NCBI GenBank assembly: GCA_008360955.1 | Contig: LUCM01009133.1 | Span: 71,924 to 135,923, forward strand | Direction: 5' to 3' | Length of the DNA: 64,000 nt | Source: Fasciolopsis buskii | Lineage: Eukaryota; Platyhelminthes; Trematoda; Plagiorchiida; Fasciolidae | In this document: piece by piece, positions 25,703-39,200 of the stretch | How the letters are laid out: each line of letters opens with the position of its first letter | Numbering within the stretch: the stretch's first letter is position 1 | Made by a program: the position numbers and the translations under genes | The notes under the pieces: generated by a model | The model's input: the letters and a program-made list of their open reading frames with translations, nothing else | What the model was told of the DNA's origin: nothing | Database searches by the model: none

Positions 25703-28700
25703 TGAAAATATGCAACCCAGCCGATAATTTCATTGTTTTTAGTCAAAATTAATGAATTTAAATGTGATAACTAAAGTCGTCGTTGATCCGAGTATCTAGG
25801 CCAAACTAAAGGAAATATTTTAAGACATTCCGAAGTAAAATCATCTGGGAATTGCGCAGAATGGAGGAAATTCACTGGCAAATAAAGTCGGGTAGTAATT
25901 TTGAACATGCACGATTAATTCGAGATTGAAACAAACAGTTAAATCAACGTGATCTCTTTACAAATAGTGGTAGCTGAAATACTACATGAGTTGGGTTTTA
26001 AAAACCAACCTACATGGCTTTTGTCGAAAATCTCATTTTCATTAGTTGATTCCCTCGGACAACTGTTGAAAATCATGGGTAACGGAAATGTGGGCAACCG
26101 CGTCAAAAAAGCTGACTGAATGCGGTAGTTTTTCGTCGAAGTGTAATGTCATTGGTGTCTATCTAAGGTTCGAAAGGAATAAACGAAAGAAGGTTGATGG
26201 CTTGAAGTAGATATTCCTACAAGAAATTTTCCTGTTAACAGGCTGTTAACGTTGAAAGTTTCCGTAATAGAGTTTTGCGTTATCGAATTTTGTCAGCATA
26301 TTTCCAGGGTACATCTTCAGGCTAGATTCAAAAAAATGCTTCGGTTGGATTATACCAAATTTTAGAATTCATTTTGCCCGTCTGACTGTCACTGCTGGTA
26401 TTCTCAGACAGCAGCCAGTCGTTTCTGTCCCGCTTCGCGCGCGGTCATCTGTGAATCACCAATTTGCAGACAACAACACGCTGGCTGCAAATGATGCTTC
26501 GCGCAATAGGAAGCGTTAAGGGTTTTGTACTTTTCAGACTAATGTTGTAAATTATAATTAAATATTCAAAAATTGAGGATTTCAATTTGCTATTTTTACA
26601 ACGGGCAAACAAAAAGGCATGTAAGCAACAGACTAATAAAAGCACACATACAGGCAAGCAGACAGCTGAATAAGAAAGGATGGGAGAAGATTGAACAACC
26701 ATATCGAAAGATTAATGCTAGTCTGACTAAAAGGAGTTCGGAAGCTGGTAAGCGTCCTTTCGGTCAGTGCGATCAAGCATCGGCCATTTGAAGCTCCGGG
26801 AAACTGTGCAGCGTTTATGCACGTGAAAAATCATTTCCGAGCACTATTTCTCACAAGTGGCGGAAGTATCGGAATGACTATATCACAAAGTGCATTCTTA
26901 CGGAGACCTGATATAGCCTGGTATAGGTGATTAGGACAACTGATGATGAGCGACAATAACCGAGAAGCCAGTTGTGTGCCCATGGGAGAATTTTGTCCGT
27001 CTGTTCGTATGCCAAATACATTGGCGCAAATAGAAACCTTTGTTCTAGGACAATTTCAAATCAATTCCGGGTTCGGTTCGGCCGACAGGTGTTTTATGCA
27101 TTTAACAACTTTATCCAAAGAAATGAAATGTTGAAAAACGCTTCGTTTTAACACTCATGTTTCGAATGAAATGTCCATATATGATCAAAATAGATTTCAA
27201 AGTACATAATTACATGCGACTAGTCATGGTGTTTCAAAAAGTCCTGAGGATAAAGTTAAGTATTGCGAAAGTGTTGGTAACCAAATAAATTTTACATACT
27301 TCTTCCCTCCAAACGCTGAAATCCAAACCATTTGGATATGAAACTTTTGTACATGTCATCTTATGTCTCACAATAAAAAATACCAAACCTGGTTGCAAAC
27401 TGAAGAGTTTGTGAGATAAAGCCAAAACATCGTCTTTATTGTTGCTTGTTACAATGGTGGTTCAGAGCCGAATACCGGGACAGTGGGGCTTAGAAGTCAG
27501 CTGATCAAAATACTAAAAGCCGGTGCTGCCAGACGGAACGGTACGCACTTGTAAGTACAATTTTAGGACCATTTCCACAGAGCTTGCTATCTTTTTACGA
27601 GCCAGTTTCATGCAATTTCGTCAGTACAACCTACTGAGCAACATGAAAGTAGAATAACGATCTGCATGTATGTCCACACACGGGACTCATTCGGGCTGTT
27701 GCACTTTGCTACACTGGATCGATCACACTCCATGTCCGTTTATTTCGTTAGCACCTAGTAAAATGTACTATCCAGAACGAAAAAGCAAGCACGGAAGCCG
27801 AACAAAACTCAAGGGAAATTTAGCGATAGAATTTTTTAATTACTATTTGACACTTGGAAGTGAACAGTTGTTCGCCGATTGACATCATTTTTCGAAATTC
27901 GCGATAGGTCTATTTCTCACTAAACGACACTTACCAACAGTAATAAGAATACAAAGTGCGATAAATGGACAAGTATTGCATCATTTTCGAAAACATTGAC
28001 GACATTCTAAAAGGTGTCCCTAATGGCTGATAGTTCAGAAATTTCGGGACATTTTCCACAACGTTTTTAAGTATTCCATGTGGTACCCTGCATAAGTCAC
28101 GTGTATTTTAGAAAAGCTTGCTTATTGTAAAGTCTATGTAATAAGCAATTATTTAAGAAAAATGAAAAAAATTAACTTGACGATAGTTTCAATGTGACAG
28201 AAACTGTGGAGGATGGATTCTTTGCTGTTAGAACGGAACCCCTTGGAAATAAGGGGCGACAAACAGTAAAATACTGGTCTGTGTAAAGCAAACAAAATGA
28301 CAACAAGAAGCGTGCAAAAAAGAAGAACGTTTTCCTCTTCATCCATTATTTTGATGGCGGGAAATAGTAACAACCTGCCTAGCCACAAATATTGCAATTT
28401 CCAACGGTTTACACCACGAGTCTTTCTTTCATTTAATTGCATCTATTGCATTTCTCGTTAATTTTGCTACGGTGACTCGAGGGAAACCAGACGGCTTGCA
28501 TGATGCTTACAGATAATCACCAACCGAGACTAATTAGTATTTGTAGACTTTCTGTTGTATACTCTACTGGAATGATCAAAGTGGTGAGCACAACCACTGA
28601 CTTTCGTCATGTACGACGGGTTTGTTTTAGCCCTCAAGAAGTAATGACAATCCTGTGTGCAAATTTTGAGCGTAACCTTTCGTTTAGTTCATGTAGTCTG

Positions 28701-30660
28701 TCGTGGACAGCATCCTTCCATTCGCCTGAATCGTTTTATTTTCAACGCTTTTACCCCTTCAGAAGTGAATGAGGTTGAAAACCACCGGTCTGGTTGTCCC
28801 AATCTAAGCTCATTTTTTACTTGGATTGCTAATGGTCTTACAGTGATGATTGAATCAAATGCATGCCTGCTAAGTCTATCAAAACAAGGATGTGTTTACT
28901 TTGTAAGCACGGGAAAACTGAACTTCAGTGTCAAAAGCTACATAAAAGTGGGTTTCAATTGTGAGTGGATTCTCATGTGGATGGAAGAAAGCATTTTTCC
29001 GGAAGAACACCCTAATCAGGTGTAAGTACCCAGCACCGTCCCGAGTAATCAACCCCGTACTCTTGCAGTTTGATAGTGGTTATCGCACGAGAATCACAAA
29101 TCATCCTTGTGGGTTATGAATGTACTCTCATTCTGTGCATAGTACTGGGGACTCAAATGAGATTCTGATGAGAGAGTTGGTGTTGTCCAATGGACATGTT
29201 TTGTATGCATCACCCATAACTGGCACGTAAACTTTCAACTAGTCTCAGTGTTGACAACTCGGTAGAACGACAACGTTTATCGTCAGAGTAATTTTAGATC
29301 ACTTTCAGTATCATCTGAAACAATCTGAATACGTCGACTGACGACATAGTCAGATGTAACCAGTGTTGTTGCATTTTATTACTAGAAAGTCAACGAATTT
29401 GTAGAATAGCTGTGAATGTGTTTGGGCTTAAAATTTAAAGTCCGCCACTGAGTAAGTACAAAATAAACGAGTTAGTCGCACGATACCGTCTCGACGTTCA
29501 TAGATTCGGCTACCATAGACCAGGATTCAATTAAACTCCGGTCATTTATTACGCTTCACAGAGGACGCTGCTATTCACTGTTCTAGTTGTGATTTATGTG
29601 TGCAACTGGGTCAGTGGCCAGTTTCGCCCTTACATGAAAAACTTTGTGAGGGTGGAGAGGCCAACAACCGTAGTTCCGATTCGTTTGTTCAGACCGAGTG
29701 GCTCCAATAATCTCTTTCTTCTTTCCTGACATTCATTGGGCAGTTTGAGATGCAAATACAAGGTATGTAAACTTAGTTTTGTTTGACAAGAAACCTGTTT
29801 TTGCAAGCAGGATGTTTCCAACGCAAAATGAAAGCATGAAATGCTGGACAGCCATAGTTCGAAGCACATGTTTAGCCTTCAGACACGTAGGTATTGTCGA
29901 CTGAAATGTTTGCATCCGCAACACGAGTCGATCTGACAAGCAGAAACTTTCAATACGGCTCGGAAGAGAAGTGAATCACGCAACGGTTTAATGGAAACGA
30001 ATATAGGCATTTCATTCACATGGTGAGACAAAAAAGCAAGTTACACTCCGGATAAGGAGCACTAAATCCACATTCATAACCCGCGTGCCTGTCAAGAAGA
30101 CAATTATATCGATTGTCGGTGCCTAAATTTTGAACTCCGTTTTAGCCTGTTGCGAGTAAAAGTTGAAAAGCCATGACGAAATATGTTATAAATTTTGGTA
30201 ATACGCAAATGACCGAAAGCGAGTTAGGCAATTGCGGTACTAATGCCAATTTGACGGAGCAGCAGTAAATGCATATGCAATTCGTCGACCTGCAAAAAAT
30301 CAATATATGTTAGCACGTTTTCATCTTATTTGAACTAGTGTATCAACAACAAGGCTGAAGAAACGCGGCGCTGATAACAACTTCCCAAGGAATATGTTTC
30401 TTATCACTACTACTTTGTCTCCATGATCGAGATGGTTGACTGAATTTCTTGGACCACGGTTGACAAACCACCCATTTCGTTTGCTACGCCGAGGAATTAA
30501 TTTTAAATTGGATTTCCATTTCGTTATGCTTTCCGTAGTGCTACGAGATTAGATTCTAATGCATGGCAATTTGTACAAGGAAACACAGCAAACGAGGACG
30601 TTGTGAATAAATATATCAACAGTGTCACTTTAAGGGTCAAGTGCGTGATTAAGCAGTGCA

Positions 30661-30692
30661 CGTGTGTGTGTTTGTGCGTATTTGTGTGTGTG
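30661..30692. repeat. Interrupted (GT)n microsatellite
   Basis: A run of gt units broken by ttt, gc and att steps. The His-Thr-rich reading on the minus strand is an artefact of the repeat. Confidence 0.8.
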
Positions 30693-32149
30693 CAAATTAT
30701 GACAATCCTATGACACAAACAAGTACCCAAAATTACAACTCACGTAGTTTTTGTTTTACCTTGCTTATCGGACATACGCGTAATTGTGTTATCACCAAAA
30801 TCGGGGAGCGACCTATATGTTTAGTCCATCTCCACCTTCCTGTGGTGAATTGTAACAAAACTAGCTAGTGATCAGCTCAAGCACCAAGAACAACCATACG
30901 ATTAGTGTACAAAATAAGGAAACGTAAGACGACTTGCATGACGTGGAAAATTTAAATAAGCGTGCAGTGTAGCAATTCAGAATGAAAGTTCAAAATTCAC
31001 TCCCAGTCACGAGATTCATTAGTGCAACGAAGAATGTAAACATTTAGGGTTTACGCGTCACTGACTCTCAAGCTTTAAACTTAATACGGTTCAAAAATAT
31101 TGGTGTAACCTTTGTACCGAGACAAAAGCTAAATCGTAAATGTGGGATACAAAATTTCCTACGGGTACCAACATATAACCCGGAATTATGCGTGCGAATA
31201 GGTTTCCTTTATTTGCAAAAGCCAAAATTTAAAGATATTGCCAGTGCCACAATGACTTCCATATTGGCTTTTGCCGTTGGTCAGCAAAACAGCACTAAGA
31301 AATAATCGGTTCACCAAACGTGTTGACTTTTGTTGATGTGAATGCATTGCTCAATGTCCGAATAAAAGCTCTGATAGCCGTGTTTGATTGAAGATCTGAA
31401 GGTCAGGTTAGCATATTGTGGACAAACCGATGGTCACCAAAAACTGGTCATCATTTCGAACCTAAATGGCCGTGAACAAATGGAATCCGTAAAGGCCAAA
31501 GTATCTGAATTGCAAGCTGCTAATTTACTGTGTGCAGATTCATCCTAATGACGTGGTTACCAAGCGTCCTGTTTTTTCTACTTGCTTTTTGTCATTAATA
31601 TTTGAGACAGACAACTACACTGAATTCCATGATGTCCATCGTTCCGCACAGCTAAGTGTTTCCTGTTGGTACTGTAAAACAGAAGCACCGTAAATTTTCC
31701 CACGCAGGCTTCTGTGCTGCGATATGAGCTCAAAAGTGTGCAGTGCAAAACCTATGTAATCAATAATGAGACGTAAAACGGTACAGCAGTGTCTAGATGC
31801 TGGACCGATTACTATATGCCTTAACTCAATATAACATCTACGGGTGTGTGCTTGTCTAGTGACAGCGCACGTACCACGTGACTCACTAGCCGAACTCAGT
31901 CCATGATGCTAGCGCGCACATGCGTGTCCACTCAGGTAAATCGGACATGTGAATTGCTGCTAGACGTCAATCACACATGCCTGTATGTCTGTACAACGCA
32001 GGATCGGTGGGTGGTGGGCACGTCAAGGCAGTACGTGAGGTTAAGAGAAAAGCGAGTGTACAATATGGATGACATAAATTCAGTCGGCTGAGTGATGTCC
32101 GCGACTGAGCCGTTAAACTTCTTTGTTTATTCGCCTTCCAATTCTACAG

Positions 32150-32338
32150 GATTTGGGTAATCCATGGATGACCATTGTGAATTGTTCCGAAAGGCCCATG
32201 ACGCATGACACATGTCTGTTTCAGTTAAAGCACCACCTTAGCAAACCCGATATTATCGTTTTATCACCAAATATGGTGGCCAATTCTTCTTCGTGTATTC
32301 TGTCACCGCCGCAGATGACTGCCTTCTCATTAAAGTGA
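32150..32338 (+). other. Possible 3' exon, unassigned
   Basis: The sequence at 32118-32149 is pyrimidine-rich and ends in tacag, a good splice acceptor. From the next base an open frame of 62 codons runs to a TGA at 32336-32338. The reading is mixed in composition, with no known domain. No poly-A signal lies close downstream and no partner exon was found. The acceptor context is the only thing that lifts it above background. Confidence 0.15.
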
Positions 32339-32456
32339 ACTTCTAGCATTGAAACGGCCAATCTGTTAGTGATACATTTAATTTCACTCGCGAATTAAGA
32401 AAACACTCGTGTCCGAAGAATCTGACTCCCAAAAACCATCCACTCATTGGTTGTGG

Positions 32457-32669
32457 CTAATCGTCCATATCCAACTTTGCTTCAATTTTTATCGATTTCC
32501 TCAGTTTGAACAGGACTGTTTCGACGTAGTCAGTAAGCTCTAGACAGGCCGGAGGACATGTTTCCAAAAGAAATGCTATGAACTCCTGGTCAGAACATTT
32601 TAGGTAGCAGCAGATTTCAACCACACTTACAAATGCGTTGGTGGGCATTTTTTCCCATAACAAAAGCAC
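32457..32669 (-). other. Possible exon or gene remnant, unassigned
   Basis: This 70-codon frame reads as a protein-like mixture with several Cys residues, an acidic-hydrophobic middle and a basic-acidic C-terminal end (KLRKSIKIEAKLDMDD). An internal ATG in a plausible context sits at residue 8. Opposing features are a gtaagt donor-like hexamer inside the frame, no recognisable family and no visible partner exon. It converges on the plus-strand candidate at 32150-32338. Confidence 0.15.
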
Positions 32670-34594
32670 TAATTGGGACTGTTTCTGTGATAAAATAAAC
32701 GCTTGGTACTAGTCAAAGAACACCCACGTGCAAATACAAGTACGTCAGCATTCATAAAATCCCCGAGGTTCTATTTTAGGTGGCAAATCTTTTACAAATA
32801 AACACGTGCTTTTGGACGCATACAGACGCTGGGAGGCTACTAAAATTGGGCTCCACGAAATCTGATTCATCAGTCGAAGATTACGGCAGCCAGTTAGCAG
32901 CAGTCAAACGATTATAGATGACCTACCATTTCCTTGTTTCTAGATTTGCTGGGTGGCATGTGGATGTAAAATTGTCTACCGAATGTTTGCTTGCATTGCA
33001 TTTACAGATTGCATTTGACATCCTAAAACCTTTTTTTACGAATCCATTCTTTTCATGAGAAAAAAGAATTTGGAGGCTGTTTCTAAATTTCTGGCACCAC
33101 TTCATCTATCGAAGCAAGGTTTTATGAAAAGGAAATCATTCCGACTTTGACTTGATCGCAATAACCTGTCAAAAGTTAGGAATGTTTCCATTAGATTTTT
33201 TAACCCTGAACTTGCACTAAGCCCTTGCGGTCTTTGCATCGTCGTCGCATTGTTTTTTTCTATCGATCATTGCGGTAAGCACCTGGAAATTTCTACATCT
33301 GTCGGTGAATATAGAGTGCCCAAAGTATTTTCTGGTAGGCAATCCAACTCAGTTTTTTCAGCCATCTGGTTTTAGTAAAAAAAATAAAATGTGAAAACGC
33401 ACACATATTTCATTGTTGTTTGATGTGTCATTGTCAAGTGGAGCATTGAACGGGTTTGCAGACCAGAGGTTATCATGCAGGTCATGAATACAGAACCTCA
33501 TTTCAGGGAATATGATAACGTTGGCCGGCAACAACCTAGATGCGAACTACCAGTGGACAGGCGAACATGTTCGTGGAGCTTGAACGTGAATGTCACAGTC
33601 TCGAATCTTCCCATTGCCGGTCGAATTCCCATCCCGGTAACTCTCTACTGTCAGAGCGTTGTTTTCTGAAAATACTGTACGTCATTATTTCATCGATAGA
33701 AAGAAAGCAGATCATAAAATATTACCAATTTATACGACAGTGAAAATGTAAGCCTTAAGCTAGTAATGACATCGATGCTAGCAACTAGGTCTTTTGTCGT
33801 CTTCCATCGATTGCTTATCACATGCCACCGATTCATATGTTGAATTCAGTTCCTTACTTCACTTTACAGCACAAGAAAACGAGGGCTGTTTATCGTAATT
33901 CGTTATCTGCTCCTTGTGCACAAGGATCGAAAATCAAATAGCCAAGATTACCGGGTCTTGATAAATTGGTGCATAGGTTTTGATTCGTAGGGTTAGTGGA
34001 ATTTTTGATAACTCATTTTATCGTTGCACAAAGAATAGGTTGCATTCCGCGTAAATTTTTCACAGATACTTGCTGTCTTTTATCATTGTGGAGCTGTAAA
34101 TTAATATGCGGATTGAAATTACTCTAATTCGATAATTATTCGTCTGGTTCGTGAAATGTCATGTGGTCTGCAAAACAAAACGAATTTCAACCCAAAAGCG
34201 AATATTGATTTTGTTTTCAAAATCGCAAAACACAATAGGATTGTTTTTTTTATGGATGGTGCAATTCACCGAAAAATTTATATTGAATCCTACAATCCAA
34301 AATGTTATTTGGCTGTTGTCAAACGGACAATACAAGTGGAATAGAAACAAGACAAGAAAGTAATTTGTAATGGTAATTTTCTGCTTTCAATTACGATTAA
34401 GCAGTAATTTTTTCACCTCCTCTCTCTATCTTCGTGTGCTAAATGACTGCCGTGATATACCAGAAAACATTTGGGCGATTTTGATTAACCGGGATATTTT
34501 CGTTCGTCTGACCACATACGTGGTGCACCGCCCGCAGGACCAACTGCTATTTTCGACGTGTCACTATAGCAAGCCCCTGATATTTACGTCTATC

Positions 34595-34598
<4 letters not shown>

Positions 34599-34639
<41 letters not shown>
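34599..34639. repeat. (AT)20 microsatellite
   Basis: An uninterrupted AT dinucleotide run of 41 bases. It is self-complementary and can extrude a cruciform. The Ile-Tyr string in the plus-strand frame across it is an artefact. Confidence 0.95.
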
Positions 34640-34641
<2 letters not shown>

Positions 34642-36044
34642 GTACCTATATAAACATGCAGGTTCGGGCCATTTTGTGGTGTTACGGATGGATGCAAGCA
34701 ACCCATATACTACCTAATGACTTTCATCAATCGGCATTTCAACAAGCCTAAATGTCAAGGGTTTTGGTGCACTTTATTACGCTAGGCTGGGAGCTGTGGT
34801 TTTCTTTAGTAGACAACCGATTACTCGCTTCCCTCAGCATTTGTTGCAAATTTCGCTACCGGCTTGCATGATATATGACAGTGAAAAAATTTCCAGCTTG
34901 TCAGACAAAACCAAGTCTGACCACAATCCACAAGACACTCCATTTGGTGGTACGAGGTTATCACATTCTCCATCCAAATAGTTCCGGGTTTTTTTTAAGT
35001 TTCTTGTCTATCTCGGCGTCAATCGTGATACTAAGCCGCCTCATCTTTCCCAATCGAAATGGTCCGTGATGAAAATGCTTGCCAGTATTACTTTTGTTCT
35101 TTCGGGAAGTTGGGGTTATTTCGATGGTTGAATTGTGCTCCGTGTGTTACCACCGAAACCATATTTCAACCGGGTACAAGGAATGTTGATGCATACAGCC
35201 GTTTGTAGAGGAATGAACGGAATTAATACGTCAAGATTCCGTCGATCCTGAAATTCGTAGCTCGTGGTTCCTGACTATATTTCTGTACCTAATCAATTGA
35301 CTCCTGTTTCAGCTGGACGAATCCAGAATCCAGCAAACTATATTTTGATGGATTGCCGTTAATGCAAAATAATTCATTTTCTTTTGTTTATTACAAACTT
35401 TGAAATGTCAAGACAGTGTTAACGGATAAGTATTTAACATGATGCTGTCTCATTAAGCTTTGGCAACTTGTTCCTATAACCATATGTCCCAGCGAGATAG
35501 GTCGGTGTTACAATCCTATCGAACCACTCCTCACAACCGACAAACAGATAGATAGGGAAAAATGTGTGTACAATTTTGTGGGCAGATGCGCGAACAAGGC
35601 TCACTGGAACATCCCTTGGCTTGGTAAACAGATATCAGTTGATTACAAACACTGCTATTGAGATAGCTACCCATGGCAAATGAAAAAAAATAAACCACAT
35701 CAAGAAACAAAGAATCTGTTATCCATCGTTTTATATTTTGTAGATACAATGCAACGTAGCACATCAACTCGGTACTCGGTTCGCCTTATTAATTCGATTT
35801 CCTGTAAAGGATGATGAATCAGAAATATGTTTTACTAATGTATTGGTTTTTCGAGGACCATGTTCAGACTTCAAGTTACTGAATCTTCTCTTTCAGCATT
35901 AAGGAGTTTTGATGATTCTGTTTAACAAAGCTTATTTCTCTTAAGGTTATGAACTGACGGACCGCGTGTTCCACATCTGTTTCATGAACGCCTACTGTGC
36001 TTTCAACCGTGGACATTTTCAACTCTTTTACGCTAGAGGAGGTC
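34640..36044. other. Non-coding stretch, nothing recognised
   Basis: Only short overlapping open frames occur here, and no repeat family or RNA gene is recognised. Confidence 0.5.
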
Positions 36045-36214
36045 ATCTTTTACTTCATTTATTAATGAATTAACAATGTACATCATTTTTCAGGAAGGAG
36101 GCAGCGGCCAGCAGAGGGCTGCCAAGTGAGGAAGTTGACCGGCGGTGGGAGGATCCGAACCCGCGACTTTCGCGTCGAAACGCCAGGATCTTATCCATCT
36201 GGCCTTCGCCGGTT
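36045..36214 (-). mobile_element. SINE-like element, best-preserved copy
   Basis: On the minus strand the order is a tRNA-like head at about 36214-36150, a body, then a tail ending at 36045. The head has an A-box-like segment (agatggataagatcctgg, about 36185-36203) and a B box (ggttcggatcc, 36151-36161), with a stem-like gcgtttcgacgc between them. This spacing is typical of tRNA-derived SINEs transcribed by RNA polymerase III. The tail at 36049-36074 matches the inverted tail at 13636-13661 in 24 of 26 positions. I cannot name the source tRNA with confidence. Confidence 0.7.
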
Positions 36215-39200
36215 CTCAGTTCTGTGGAAATAGTTTGAATAGGCAACCAACGCGTGCATCCATTATTCTTACACTGAGCGAAATGAAATTTTGAGTATTT
36301 GTCAGAATGTACAATTCCGTTTCGCATTCATATAATAGTTTTGCGAGATTGCAAGTACTTCTTTTGAAAATTGCTGGAAGCTTTTCTCCTTCGAAAGACA
36401 ATCAGTTTTTGCATACTTCTCCGTTCAATACCTTGGGATGTTTATGGCTCTGAAGAGTCCCTTAGTTCTACGTGAAACAAACGTTCTTCGAAGACATTTT
36501 TAACCAATACGGTGTTTTACTTTGTTATTTGTCCTAGTAAAGTGACAATGCATATATCCGTTTTATTGCTGTTAAAGTTACGAACAATGTTGGCATCCTT
36601 TTCTTTGGAATTGGGGTGGACAGGCATGTGCAATTGTTTTCCGTCGGTTTATGGTATCCAAACAGAACACTGTAGTAGCTTTAACTGAACAGGTCTGCCG
36701 TGAAAATAGACATTTTTTATCTTTATTCTCGAGACCAAATGTAATCTTTGAGGGGGAAGGAGTTTAGAAATTATTATATGCGTGCAACCTAAATTTCAAC
36801 TTACATTTTTCTTTCAGTCAGATGGGTAGTCAACCCAACAGATCAAAGCAACTATTCTAATAAGCTGCACAAACAATTCAGCGATTTAACGCGTGCAAAA
36901 CCGTGAAAACAATAACGACTGTTTTTAATTAATTAAACTTTTTACTTCCACGTTTTTACCGTGGTTGCTTTCATTTCTGTGATTTGTTTTATACTCATTC
37001 ATAAATAGGTTGCTCCTGATGCCTCATTCGGGTAGATTAGACAGGATACTGGTGTGATTATCTGTTATCACTTGTAACCGCTAACATCAATAAATCCCTA
37101 GTAAGTTTTCATCACAATAGGTATTCCAATCTAATTTTGTACGGAGTGAATAGAAAAATCGATAATTCACGTGACATTTTACGCGAAACCATTTGATAGG
37201 CAGAAACAGCGTTGTCGAGACTATTGTTAAATAACCTATTTTCGACACCCAGCGAAGCAGTTGGCTGATTACAAGACAAATGATCACAGGCCATATTTGG
37301 ATAAGCACATACATGTATGCACTTAAGTTTGACATTGGTAACACTTACTTTCATTATACTCCGATTTTTTATCCTGAAGTGATACGTAATACGATCATTT
37401 CATCGATTCAGTTACGTGTGTGCCATCGCTGCTCAGACTTTCTAAGTTCATCCTGGCTGCTCGTCAATTTGTTGTCCGTCCTCATAAACTAAAACCTGTA
37501 TTCCCCGATCCGATAAGTTCGGTCTCTTTTGTTGAAAACATTCTGCTGATATGAAAAACCCACCTCTTGCGTCCTGATAACATAGAAATTTACCAATACG
37601 ACTCTGCCTATTCATACGAAGGTACAGATCAATTTGAGTAACTCTGATTTCCCTGACCCGGGAACCGACCTTAATAGATCAAAATCGATAAAATTTCGTG
37701 CATAAGTGTCAACGAGCACATGTATAGGATTCAGAGCTGCAGCCGAACCTGTTAATATATTTATTCTATTTGCTGATTCCGTTTCACTATCTGTTGGCTC
37801 CTTTAATAAATGCTACCAGGGAACGTAAAAAGGATTCTTCGATTGCTACCGAATATCGAAGTTCCGTGGACGTGATGATTTTTATTCAAATTCCAATTTA
37901 TTGTTTCACTAGACGCTACGTGTCTCAAATACCCAACGCATTACCTTAAGGTCACCATTTCCTACGATCACCCACCGTCGTGAACAATGCATGGTGAGTT
38001 CCATTGAAAGTCACCCTGGTTAGTGGATTGCTAGTAGATCCAGATAGTAAAACATCTCTAATCAGTCAATTTATCAGTGACACTGCATATCTGATCCGTG
38101 TTTGTAGATTAGCTATTTGTTTTTGAATGCAAAATAGATCTTGGACCAAATTCAATAGTCTTTTCTTTTTGCACACAAATCGATAAGCAGGTTGTAATTT
38201 TATTTCCATTCCCAAAATTATCCACCAGTCTAGTTAACCAAATACAAGCAAACATACCGAGTAGATTGCAAAACGGCAGTTGCATTATATTTTGGTGTCC
38301 AGAAATGAAACCAGAATACGAATACCATTCCGATTACAGCAAAAGTTACAACTAGCTATTTGTTGCCCGGAACCAGAAATGTGTCATTAAAACTAAAATT
38401 CCTCAGAAAGTGTTTGTTTCTACCGTTTGGTCAAGAAAAAACCAAGTATTACCTGATAACTGTAAACGATTTAGGAATAAAATGATTTACACATTACCCC
38501 TCAGCTGACCTACTTAGCCAAGCCGAATGTTAATTGCGAATCTGTACAGGCTAACAAATGATGTTGTGGGATGTACAAATCTCGTTTATTTGGTCTTTAT
38601 CTTATCCGAAAGAGTGCATATGGATAAAATCTAGCCGGGATCAACAGTTTTCTACCTGTATCAATCCAATGTTTATCGATCTCTTGTGCAAATTGAAAAA
38701 TTCAATTTTTTCCTCTCTAACACTGCTTGTTTATCACTTCCTAATGACTTTTATCTACGGGTTACTTTGGATCGACATGGCACTGCATTAATTGCCTGCA
38801 GTTACCAGGGCCGATTTCCACCAAAACGAAATGCTGACGAACATTTCGGTTAGGTGACAAGATGCCGAGAGACTCCCACTTAGCCAGTTATAAAATTTGT
38901 CCAGTTTGTATTCAAGTGCCTTTATCAATCTAGTCGAACTCGGATTATTCTCGGTGTCCACACAAGTTACTGGTCGAATTCGATACACCCGGCGACTTCT
39001 GGACAGCGAGAGAGAGAGGTGATACGAGTGGGTACCACATGGAATGTCATAGTTTTGGCTTTAGTACTGTGTGGGGATAGAAAAGTTGGACTAATACAAA
39101 ACACATGTTGACAACTTTGAATAGCTTAAACTGGTGTCGTCTGCACCAATCCAAAAGGCGGTGTTCCTGACACTGATTTCTTTGCCGGTTCGTTACCGTA

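Larger units (their letters stand above)
25703..34598. other. Non-coding stretch, few weak open frames
   Basis: No gene is recognised. Two open frames near 32.15-32.67 kb have protein-like composition and are listed separately. A GT-rich microsatellite lies at 30.66 kb. A segment at about 31.84-32.06 kb is richer in G and C than its surroundings and contains several cacgtg-like and acatg motifs. It may be an unrecognised repeat, but it has no features I can name. Confidence 0.5.

Noticed and set aside
28657..29025. 122-codon plus-strand frame
   Set aside because: Mixed composition without motif, a start codon in weak context and no splice support. Its length is within chance for this base composition.
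34370..34717. 115-codon plus-strand frame with an Ile-Tyr string
   Set aside because: The frame is kept open by the (AT)20 run, which contains no stop in this phase.
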